This document shows, in pieces, positions 55,388-64,000 of a DNA stretch of 64,000 nucleotides. The notes below the pieces were generated by a model. The model saw nothing but the letters and a program-made list of their open reading frames with translations, had not been told where the DNA came from and searched no databases. Origin of the DNA: Atriophallophorus winterbourni (taxonomy: Eukaryota > Platyhelminthes > Trematoda > Plagiorchiida > Microphallidae); contig JACCGJ010000641.1 of the NCBI GenBank assembly GCA_013407085.1, forward strand, positions 62,001 to 126,000. The letters are read 5' to 3'. Every line of letters begins with the position of its first letter. The stretch's first letter is position 1. The translations under genes and the position numbers were made by a program.

Positions 55388-58300
55388 GTGAGTTTATTTG
55401 ATATCTTAAGCAATTTATTTCTTCTTGATCAGTAAGCTTTTAGTATGTTCAAAATTTCGCAATTAGTAAAATTGTATGTGTTCCGCCAAATTTGTTGACA
55501 AAATAAAAACTGTCAATTAAAAATTATTAATTTGAAGTATTTTTACAGATCATCATTTCAGCGCTATAATTTTCTGCAACTTGCATAAAGATTTCTTCTA
55601 TGTAGTCGCTTAATTACTCTTTTGATTGTATTAATTGCAAGAGTGTGAACATGTTCCATTACATCTAGACGGCTCTTTCGGTTTTACTTTATGCCACGCC
55701 ATGTAAATATAAACAGTGGTAAATAAGTTATGAACTTATAATCCACTGCATAATACGGCTGGCATGCCCAACTTGTTTAATCACGTGCCTACTTAAGGTA
55801 TGTGGATCTAGATCGTACTGTTCCTCACTGCTGTGTCCTAAGAGCAGGTGTGTGTGATAGAAATGCGTGCAAATACGGATTTTTCTTTCAAGCATTCGGG
55901 TTTAACCCCATCCACATATGTGTGCGAACGCGATTGAACTGATCATTATTATCCAGCATTATCCAACTGGCTTACAAGTTCATCTTATCTACCGAACTCC
56001 GTTTTTCTCTTATTTTTACTTCAACTATAACAAGTTGCACCGATTTGAACAATATCAGGAGTAATGCCTTTAAAACTTTATTCATTCTGGTCGAACATGC
56101 TATCAAAACTGCTTAGTGCATGCAAATGTTTCTTTTTAGCTGTATTGAATATGGTAGCAGGAAATATTTATGGATGGTCTGCATGCGCACGCAACGGTCC
56201 TGGCTAACACTCATAATGCTATATAGAGATACTTCAGTTGGAATATATGTCACGATTATTATTTCTTGTTTCATCACCATGCATTTTCTTGTTAAATTGG
56301 GCCCTTTAAAGATTACACTTTGTTAAATAGTTCAATAGTACGGTAGTCGACCATTGTTATATACAGGTCTCTCCTTACTCGAATACAGCTTTAATTATCC
56401 TATTTTAGGTCAACTTGGCACTAGCTTTTACCTGGAATTTGCTTCTGTCCATGTGGTTTTCCATCGAGCGGAATGAAATGTTATCTCACCTACGCCCTGG
56501 CATGTCCATATGGAGAACTGAATTTTATCCATTAAGCGCGTTCGTTTCTACTGTTACACCGTGGGAGTCAATGAAACTGTCTAGTTAACACAGTCACGTA
56601 ACAATATAGTCCTTAATTTGCCAGAAAAGTTAGATATCACCGCGAGTAGCTAATGTAAACCTATATTTGCCTTTTCGGGTTTGAGTTTGTTAGGTGTTCT
56701 GACTTTCAACAATGACAAACTGCACCTGCCTAAAGCACACTGTTTTTTCTTCCGTCAGTAGAAGCTATTATCATGCTTGTAAGTCTTGCTCTCCTAATGT
56801 TTTAGGACAATTATTAGGCGATAGATTATATCTACAGCCAATATTACTGTGAATAACTTGGAACTACCCAACATTCGATCCGGTTTCATCGTTTAATAAT
56901 GGAATGTAATCGATTATTATGACAATAACACTTGATTAGTGGTCACTGATGAACTATTGCAAGCATGAAATTTTATCCTCTCTCATTTTGTTTGTCAGCT
57001 TTTTTTCTCATAGGAATAGTTGTTTTATTTAATCAATAATATAACGAAATTTTGTTAAAGGTAGCTTGCAGGAGGATGGTCAAGATTTGCATTTTGAATA
57101 AGTTTATAAGCCTAGTTGAACATCTTCTACACCGTATCATAGCTCTTGATGAATAAGAATCATGACAAATATGGAAAGCTGATATCGATGACATTAACGT
57201 GTGTGCAAATGAAGCAAATTATGCCGATTTTCGTTTGTTCAATCTTCAGTATAGTAGATGGGCTTTATCCGTAATTGCGCTATTATCCGTTTTGCTTTTT
57301 GAAGCAATATGCTATTTCACAACGAACACTAGGTTATTTTAGTGTGTAGTAGGTTTGTGCTGAAAATTATAGAGTGTTAGCCGAGGCCGTAGGTCACATT
57401 GCCAAACTTAATAATTATTTCACCAAAATTGTTTATTACTTTATCTTCTTAGCTCTTATAAAATTTGTGATCAGCGTTAACGAACTGATACTATTGATCA
57501 CGTTGTCTATCTCACTTTTATACATTTTAAGAGTACTATTTTGCGGCTTTCATTTATTTCCCATGTTCTGTGACACCTCTGCTGTCCATGGTAATTAAAG
57601 AATAACTGTAAACTGTGAAAAATAAACGGGTTTTAGTATCATACTTGTGACAAATAACGTGGCTAGTCACCAATGATGACATGAATTGAATGGATTTCTT
57701 TGACAACGGTTTTTAAGAGTGATTCATTATTTTTCAATAGAAGGCATATTTATGGAAATGGTTTTCAATTAGCAGATTATTTAGCAAATAACTGAACCAC
57801 ATTTAACTCGTCTATAAGTAATACCTGCAAATTCTTGCGTTCAACTACGAAAGCTAGTAACTTGATAATCATTGATAGCTGCGTTACGTCAATATGGTTT
57901 CATTAGAACAACATTTCACCATTTTCCTTTTCCACAGCTTCCAATTCGAACAGGACTCCACACAGCACAAACGAATCAAAACATGGAACAAAACAAAGAA
58001 TGCTTGGTCAATGTCAGCCGCAGCAAGTTCTCGCTTGTGGTTTCTGGGCTTTGTAAAATATTACAAAGCATCGATAGCATGGTATTTCATTTTCCCTGTT
58101 TGTTACCGTTCCTTCAAGCAAGTTTACGGACCTGACGCCGAACGTAACTTTTCGGATTCGTTGTTAATCGTGTTAGAGACGTTGGAAAAATGTCTCAGTT
58201 GTGTATGTTGTTGTGTGTTTTGAGAATTTTCGGCAGCAAACACGTGATACTTCACGTTTGGATGAAACCATTTTGGTAAAGAATCTTCTACAGGAGTTAT

Positions 58301-61300
58301 TTCGCGTGCGGAACCTCGTCCTAAATGTAAGTTTCAAGGTCGATTCCATTGAATTTTCAGTTTATGAACTTGACGAACGACAACATAAAAATGTACAACC
58401 AACTGTTGACTCTGGTCTCACAAGTGTTGTACGCATTGAGCACACAATACTTCAATGCAGTTTTCAACCGTATTCCCAACTGGTAAGTGAACCACTGTCG
58501 TTATATCTATATATAAGCATGCGTTTTCATCACATATAACGCACCAGTTTGGCGTTTGCCCTCATCAGGTAGTGACAGTAAGATCAGGATCCGCATACTT
58601 TGACACAGTGGCTGAACTTTAAGTCTACTGTTGGATGAGCTTGGCACGGCCAACCTTTTCAATCACGTGTCCACATATGTAGATGTATGTGTATGTAGAG
58701 TTAAACCCAATGGCTCGAACAAAAATCCGTATTTGTATGCCTTTTCATCGCACGCACCACGACCGGTTTCATGCCTCTAGCTGATAGCGCAGCAGCATTA
58801 AACCGGTCGCCTTTTGTTTGTGGTGGAAATAAATACAATTTTTTCAGGCCCATCTGCATGTGTGTGCGGGCACATGTGATCGAGCAGGTTAGTCGTGTCA
58901 GTCTTATCTAACACTTACTTAAACGCTTAAGCTTGGCACCAATAATTAATAGCAAAATAACTGCGAAAGCTTAGTACCTTATATTACCGATAGAGATTGA
59001 TACGGACGCAACCGGAGATAAACACTAGCTCTATGGGAGACAAAACTTGATAAGGAATGAAAAAAGTAGCGTGTTATTGAGTGATGTCAACATCAGGCCT
59101 ATTACTGAAATTCCTACATAATATTTACGAACACCAAAAAACCTAGTTTTGTGCGTGAGTCAGTATGGTTGAACTAGTTCATTCCGCTCGCTATTTCGGC
59201 TATTTTCACGACTAACTCAAAGTAATTATTCGTACATTTCCACCCTTTTCTTCTCAGTTTAACACTTGCGACACAAGATGAATCTATCGGCAACAGCTGG
59301 AACGAGCTAGAGCTGATACAGCATTTAAATTTGGACATGCACAAACTATCTCGTCTGATTTTCGGTATGTTCTCACTTCACTTGCATGTTGCTAATGTAC
59401 CGATTCAGAAATAACAAGTCGTTTCCAGTCGTTGAAGAAGGCCACTTGGTTACATTTGGCTGTTTACTTGGAGCGAGTAAGTGACCGTGTTTTTATTATT
59501 CACACGGGACAGCATTGAATTGGTAGCATGTTCCAAATGCATAACTGTCGTACAACCATTGAAAAATTAAAATATCAAAACATGGGGAATGGTGGGACTT
59601 AAACAGCTGCGGATTCTGTAGAAGGGTAAGCACAAAAAACTAGGATGAGGTGCCTACACCTCGAATGAAACGTGCATTCACTCAAGATTCGTGAACAAGT
59701 AGAGCGACATAAGCACGACAGCTTCCCTGCGGTTTTTACTGCCATGCATCATATCAAGCTTTCCTCGTCATTCCGTTTGACAACATACAAGGTTAAGCAA
59801 ACACTCGAAGTAGATACTTACTTCATGACTGCCACTGAACACGGTTTCGGGACATATCTTAAAACAAAACCAAACTGCGATATCTGAACGTGGATTCCCA
59901 CACGTGAGAATTTATTTCTAATTTTAGTAGATAATGAAGTATCAATCAGTAGTACTAACTAACATTTCGGGCGATTATTCCTAATCTATGTTAACCCCAG
60001 CTATACGATTTATAGTTTTTTTGCCGCAAACAATTTAAACAGAAAACATTACTTGAACCCATCTTATAAATTATCTGCTTATTAAAGTTTGTAGGCTTTC
60101 ATTGTACGCTTTTCATTTTCTTTCTCTCGGCGTTAAGTTTAAGTTAATTTTTCACTTCATCTTCTCTTGTATGCAAACCACATATTTTTGTACTGTTCTC
60201 CTGCTATTTTTCCGGCACTTCTTTTAAAAATCGTCATGTTGCTCAACATCGTTTCACACGCTAGTTATGGTTGCTATGGGGACATTCTTAAAAAATATTG
60301 AAACGACATTTTTCCTTTTGAGACCCACTAATAAATAACATCCACAATGATATTTCTCACCCCACTTCATGGCGATCTCCTACAAAGTCATGCTGCTTCG
60401 ACGACTTGACTAAAACACATCATACTGCTTTCTAGAACGTCTTTTTATCGGGGTCCTTTATCCCATTTGCATCAAAATACCTTTGTTGAAAAGAACAGTT
60501 TATTGAACAATTAGGGTAGAATTTATCTTATTGATATCATGTCTACGTATTCCGTGAATATTATTTTATGTAGAATTTTTCCATAATTGGTTGTGCGTAT
60601 TTTAAATTAGTCTGAAGCTGAAATTTCGAAATTTTCCGCATAAAAATTTATCCTTCCTTTCTTCCGTTATCATCAGCATCATCCTTACGCTATTTAGCTT
60701 TGCAATTCCCATTCACAGCATTCGAACAAACCTCCGATATGATGGTTAGATTTTGAGAAAATAAACTCATCATTTCAAGCTCAGTTACGATGTATTCGTG
60801 TTAATATCAATAATAATTTCGAGCGTTGTGAACATGTCACACTGATGCTTATCACAGCGATCGTTTTTCATAAATTATCGTTCATCACTCATCGTTTTCA
60901 TCGTCACCATCATGGGGCAGATGTCTGGAACCAGACAAATTACCAGGCAACCTGAAAAGCAGATAAACACGTAGAAAGGAAGCGGGCAAGCGAATTATGC
61001 AAATGTGTATAAAAAGCAGTTCGTTTTTGCTGTGCCAAATGCTAGTTTACTCAACGCATGAACACATGAATCGCATTACAAAGCAGAATCGTGGCACTGA
61101 AACAAGATTATTTTGAAGATCCGGTCAGCTCATCCGTGATAGCAAATCTACATGATATGCATGACTGGCAAAACGATTCCATTAACTTATATTACTCCTG
61201 TTATTTGTAACGATAGAATTCGAACTGAACTCTAGGTTGATGGCAAGTAGTTTGGGGTTGAAATTACGATTCACCCTGCCGAAATTAATCTCAAAACATT

Positions 61301-63292
61301 ACGGTAAGCATAGCATACACAGTAATTTGCCCGACTTGCATACTGTTACAAATTATATATATTGACCAAATCCAACCTCAATACGTAAGCTAACTTTCCG
61401 TATTAACAAAATATCCTTGTTTTTTATGCATTCCCGATATTTTTAATCAACTATAAAGTATTTGCTTTTTCGACCATTGAACTTTGAATTACTTTGAATG
61501 GGTGAACTCATGCTGCCGCATACCACAATCTCTCACTCTCATGTTTGATAGCGGAGTGTAACATCTGCTTTTATGTTATTTCTTTGGAATTTCTCGCCTG
61601 AAGATTTTTTACAGAATGGTTGTACCCTTGGTTTTTTCGAGGGAAAGTTGTATTTCATACACTGCAACATCCAATCATTGTGCCTCATTAGGACAATGGG
61701 GTTGAGTTTCGTGTACAGATAAACGAGCGTACTGTAAGGTGTCAAAGGCGATTAGGAGACCATGCGTCAAGTTAATCTAAGCCAAACCTCATATCTTGTA
61801 TTAACGTTGTTCCATCAGGCTTCGATGACACTCGATGTGATATTTACCACGTCGCCCTCGCGTTTCACACCCACTTGTTGACGATTGTGTCCCGATTAAT
61901 CCGTGCGGTCAATCTTTCCAACGCTCATTACGTTCACCCACGAATCACACAAGAAAGCGCCAATTGGCCAGACGCGTTTATTACACACGTGACAAAGAAC
62001 AGCACCTCACGCATTCAACTTATATCGAACAATCACCCTACAACACTCGTCCGCAGCATGGCTGTACTGGTTGTCAGTTCGGTGTGATTTGTCAACCGAT
62101 TTCGTGATAACCGATTAACTCCAAGCCTTCACTATGTTGGACTCATTTGACCCACCTTGACGAATCGCATATTGCTCCATTTCCAAATATTTCTGAAGAT
62201 GCTGACGCTCGAAGCGCTCTCGTGCAATTCTTTTGATTACGGGTTCGCGATGGTCGTTTCAGTGCCTTTTACCTTTGTGTTGTGTCTGCAGAATTGTGAA
62301 AGGTCTTGTTTAGCACTAATCGCTAATGCCTCAGCAATATCATTGAAGGGAACAGATGCAGTAATAGCTGGTGACATCATCAGCTCGGCAAAGTCCGATC
62401 GAGTAACTTCAGAGCGGTAAAGGTTGGAACTAAACCAGGTGAATAAAAATGATCCAATGGCTCGAAAAAGGGGGAAACAGATGGGTTTAAGCCAAATGCA
62501 GGAAGTCGGCTGATAAGATGTGTGGGCGAGATGAGGCGTTTGCAAACAATTTCTCATTATTAGACTGTGTATGATTCCTGATAATCTAGTAAGCCTTCTG
62601 ACAGAAAGCGAGTTAGTTTCTTTGGTTATATAGTGTTGCGGAATGGATTGTTTTTTAGACGATGAATCGTCCTTCTCAAACTGTTTGTCCGCCTTTACAA
62701 ACACATCGTTCCTTGTTATTCAGATGATCAATCGATTTTTTCTGTTCTCACTCGCTATCGAGCTATCGTTCCCAGACAGTGATTAAGAGGTATTCTTGCG
62801 TGCATGAAATCACCATCCAACAGCCTAGCAAAGCTCCACAAAACTATGGACTGAGATACTCTCACGTTGACGGACCTAGATAAATGTCCAAGGATGGTAC
62901 ACTGACAGCTAAACTTCAAGACTCCACTAGGGGCCTACATACGCGAATAACCAGCAAGTATCCCATTTGGTTTGAATGTTTATGTTGTTCATTCTACCAG
63001 CTCCTCTTTATTGCAAAATAAATAATTTCTCGCGGTTACCATATTCCACCCGGGTACTTATACAAATTACTTTCGTAACGCATGGTGTTTGACTTTGTGA
63101 ACGGTATGCAATGGTGCTCTTTTTATTGGTTAGATTGATATAATTGCACGGAAAACGACCTGTCACCGAGCGGCTAACTACCGTAGCAATTGTCAATTTA
63201 TTTTCCTTTACTGTAGGCCATTTGGAATTGGTTGGAAAATTATCCTCAAGAATTCGACGAGCTGCAACGCAAAGCCAGTGACGAGCTGAGTG
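55328..63292 (+). CDS. NF1: Neurofibromin (NF1), 5' part of gene, eight exons
   Basis: Gene-level entry. Exons are 55328-55387, 57938-58081, 58119-58202, 58237-58326, 58361-58482, 59258-59364, 59409-59476 and 63217-63292; all junctions are GT/AG and in phase. The protein begins MADKKPNEWVHLLLLRFDSQ and continues LPIRTG, NKECLVNVSRSKFSLVVSGL, LLIVLETLEKCLS, DTSRLDETILVKNLL, YFNAVFNRIP, LELIQHLNLDMHKLSRLIF and AIWNWLENYPQEFDELQ. Each block has its counterpart, in order, in the N-terminal region of neurofibromin, the Ras GTPase-activating protein. The GAP domain itself is beyond the right edge. A clear ortholog, with full splice-phase support. Confidence 0.94.
55388..57937 (+). other. NF1 intron 1, 2,550 nt
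   Basis: Contains degraded hammerhead repeats at 55745-55985. The remainder is AT-rich; an open stretch at 57374-57598 coding for hydrophobic residues is not recognised. Confidence 0.8.
55745..55985. repeat. Degenerate hammerhead repeats in NF1 intron 1
   Basis: Minus-type GGCTGGCATGCCCAACTTG and TTTAATCACGTGCC (55750-55795) abut plus-type GGATCTAGATCGTACTG, CAGGTGTGTGTGATAGAAAT, GCAAATACGGATTTTT and GGGTTTAACCCCATCC. Core lost. Confidence 0.65.
57938..58081 (+). CDS. NF1: NF1 exon 2
   Basis: After TTTTCCACAG; 48 codons, phase 0 both ends, donor ATG|GTATTT. Encodes LPIRTG, NKECLVNVSRSKFSLVVSGL and CKILQSIDSM, closely following the neurofibromin LPIKTG / NKECLINISKYKFSLVISGL region. Confidence 0.95.
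58119..58202 (+). CDS. NF1: NF1 exon 3
   Basis: Twenty-eight codons after a 37-nt intron; QVYGPDAERNFSDS then LLIVLETLEKCLSC. Donor TGT|GTATGT. Confidence 0.93.
58237..58326 (+). CDS. NF1: NF1 exon 4
   Basis: Thirty codons after a 34-nt intron; DTSRLDETILVKNLLQELF matches the neurofibromin DTMRLDETMLVKQLLPEI region. Donor AAT|GTAAGT. Confidence 0.93.
58361..58482 (+). CDS. NF1: NF1 exon 5
   Basis: Forty codons plus two bases after a 34-nt intron ending TTTTCAG. FMNLTNDNIKMYNQLL and LYALSTQYFNAVFNRIP match the neurofibromin segment ending FNAVFSRIST. Donor CTG|GTAAGT. Confidence 0.92.
58515..58920. repeat. Hammerhead repeats in an NF1 intron
   Basis: A minus-type unit from 58515 and the start of a second at about 58750, with GTAAGATCAGGATCCGC, CTTGGCACGGCCAACC, CACGACCGGTTTCATGCC, then a plus-type piece (58795-58920) with AAACCGGTCGCCTTTTG and CACATGTGATCGAGCAGG. 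In the first unit CTGATGA is kept, but the GAAA box has lost its first bases. Confidence 0.75.
59258..59364 (+). CDS. NF1: NF1 exon 6
   Basis: After TTCTTCTCAG. Its first T completes TGT (Cys) with exon 5; 35 codons follow and one G is left at G|GTATGT. NSWNELELIQHLNLDMHK and LSRLIF parallel the HDIELLQYINVDCAKLKRLL region of neurofibromin. Confidence 0.92.
59409..59476 (+). CDS. NF1: NF1 exon 7
   Basis: After a 44-nt intron ending CCGATTCAG. Starts AA (completing GAA), then ITSRFQSLKKATWLHLAVYL and ER, donor CGA|GTAAGT. Matches the FKFKALKKVAQLAVINSLE region. A nearer CAG at 59428 would break the phase and was not chosen. Confidence 0.9.
59477..63216 (+). other. NF1 intron 7, 3,740 nt
   Basis: AT-rich with no recognised element. 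Open stretches at 61539-61745, 61875-62087 and 62237-62704 look like chance frames. Confidence 0.7.
63217..63292 (+). CDS. NF1: NF1 exon 8
   Basis: After CTTTACTGTAG; phase 0 start, 25 codons plus one G, donor G|GTAAGC. AIWNWLENYPQEFDELQ corresponds to the neurofibromin FWNWVENYPDEFTKLYQ segment, the clearest single match in the gene. Confidence 0.94.
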
Positions 63293-63514
63293 GTAAGCGA
63301 TCCAGGGTGATGGTTAAATGTTTTGTTTTCACTGAATTCGCTCGAATAATTTCTCATCATTTATTGACATAAATATGGTAGACGTATCAATGACTACATG
63401 TAACCTTGGTTTCGTGGTAATATTGGGCAATATTCGAAATTTTATCTTTGCACTTCGTATAGATACGCATATTTCGTACATATTTGGTACAGTATATTTA
63501 CTAATAAAGATCCA

Positions 63515-63605
63515 AATTTGCATCTATTTCCATCATACACACCTCACGAACGGTTTCGTGTTATTTGCACTCATCAGGTAGGGAAATTACGATCAGGATC
63601 CGCTT
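63515..63605 (-). repeat. Partial hammerhead repeat, core nearly kept
   Basis: AATTTGCATCTATTTCCATC, then CACGAACGGTTTCGTG and GCACTCATCAGGTAGGG. On the minus strand CUGAUGA and GAAA are intact, stem II pairs as GUG/CAC, but stem III is ACC/GUU and the cleavage context reads GUUC. It ends near GATCAGGATCCGC. It lies in the NF1 intron after exon 8. Confidence 0.75.
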
Positions 63606-63640
63606 GCTGTATGTTGTGATCCACCTTTCTATAAACATAG

Positions 63641-63762
63641 CAAAGGCAAAAGAGTTCGATAAATGTTTTGATGATATGTCCCGTCGTCAAGTTGTTACGA
63701 TGAAAGCGGATGATGTGGCAGAGACAGTCGTTGCGTTCTTTCAATCGATGCGTTGTTCTTAA
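63641..63762 (+). CDS. Possible next NF1 exon, uncertain
   Basis: After ATAAACATAG, CA completes GCA with the G left by exon 8. The frame then reads KAKEFDKCFDDMSRRQ and on to a TAA at 63760. The EFDKCFD phrase could correspond to the ECAEKLFDLVDGF segment of neurofibromin, but the rest does not convince, and an internal donor would be needed before the stop. The acceptor is weak. It may be chance. Confidence 0.28.
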
Positions 63763-64000
63763 CTCAACAGTCAGGAAAACAGAGCAAGGGCGGAATGGAA
63801 CGTTGATAGGGAGTAAAAGGTCCCAGTGCCCAGTGAGTGCTTTTTCCCTTGGACATGGTTTGCATTTATATGACAACAAAGTGAACGAATGAAGGTACAG
63901 ATTTGTCCCTGGAAAAGTGCGTTGCTGAGGCAGATGAGATAAAGTAAAACAGCTGGCACGTAGGTGAGTGCATAGCAAGACCGATGGAAGTGCGTTGTCA

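Noticed and set aside
57894..58223. Single continuous 109-codon frame across the NF1 exons
   Set aside because: It reads through micro-introns in a shifted frame; the spliced reading matches neurofibromin block by block.
1..64000. CRISPR arrays, bacterial operons, Shine-Dalgarno sites
   Set aside because: The window is clearly eukaryotic; none of the tandem repeats has CRISPR-like spacing.

Overview
The window looks like digenean fluke (trematode) nuclear DNA. It is AT-rich and intron-rich, and crowded with decayed CR1-like and RTE-like LINEs, a CsRn1-type Ty3/Gypsy element, BEL/Pao elements and dispersed repeats carrying a hammerhead ribozyme motif. Host introns as short as 34 nt sit near one gene's 5' end, a habit known from schistosomes. 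The species cannot be named from sequence alone.

Two conserved host genes frame the window and are transcribed away from each other. On the minus strand, from 32732 down to beyond the left part of the window, lies a PPEF/rdgC-type protein phosphatase. Six exons join with consistent splice phase: an MGC-type N-terminal exon, an IQ-motif exon, two linker exons, and two catalytic exons with GDLHG, GDIVDRG and GNHED. The rest of the catalytic domain and the expected EF-hands were not found and are presumably off the left edge. On the plus strand, from 55328, lies the 5' part of neurofibromin (NF1). Eight exons join in phase from MADKKPNEW to AIWNWLENYP, and four of the introns are only 34-44 nt. 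The gene continues past the right edge.

The roughly 22.6 kb between the two gene starts is a stack of mobile elements. A CsRn1-type Gypsy element (33332-38229, TSD TCCT) sits in an older CR1 3' region, and its 3' LTR is split by a 576-bp piggyBac-like MITE at TTAA. Next come a minus-strand eIF5A processed pseudogene, an internally deleted but young BEL/Pao element (40782-45198, LTRs about 98% identical), and a second, 5'-truncated BEL/Pao element. That second element holds two separate RTE insertions: a short minus-strand copy with the signature of twin priming, and a nearly full-length plus-strand copy with a 995-codon endonuclease/reverse transcriptase ORF. A CR1 fragment and degraded hammerhead repeats lie just before the NF1 start.

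The most interesting signal is a repeat of about 236 bp, in at least ten partial to tandem copies on both strands, including in introns of both host genes. One copy (minus strand, 25262-25306) has every feature expected of a type I hammerhead: CUGAUGA, a 4-bp stem II, GAAA, a tiny palindromic stem III, a GUC cleavage site and a 5-bp stem I. It sits in a 1.5-unit tandem, so two ribozyme positions lie 236 nt apart. This is the layout of schistosome Sm-alpha satellites and animal retrozymes. All calls come from reading the sequence; no database search was run.
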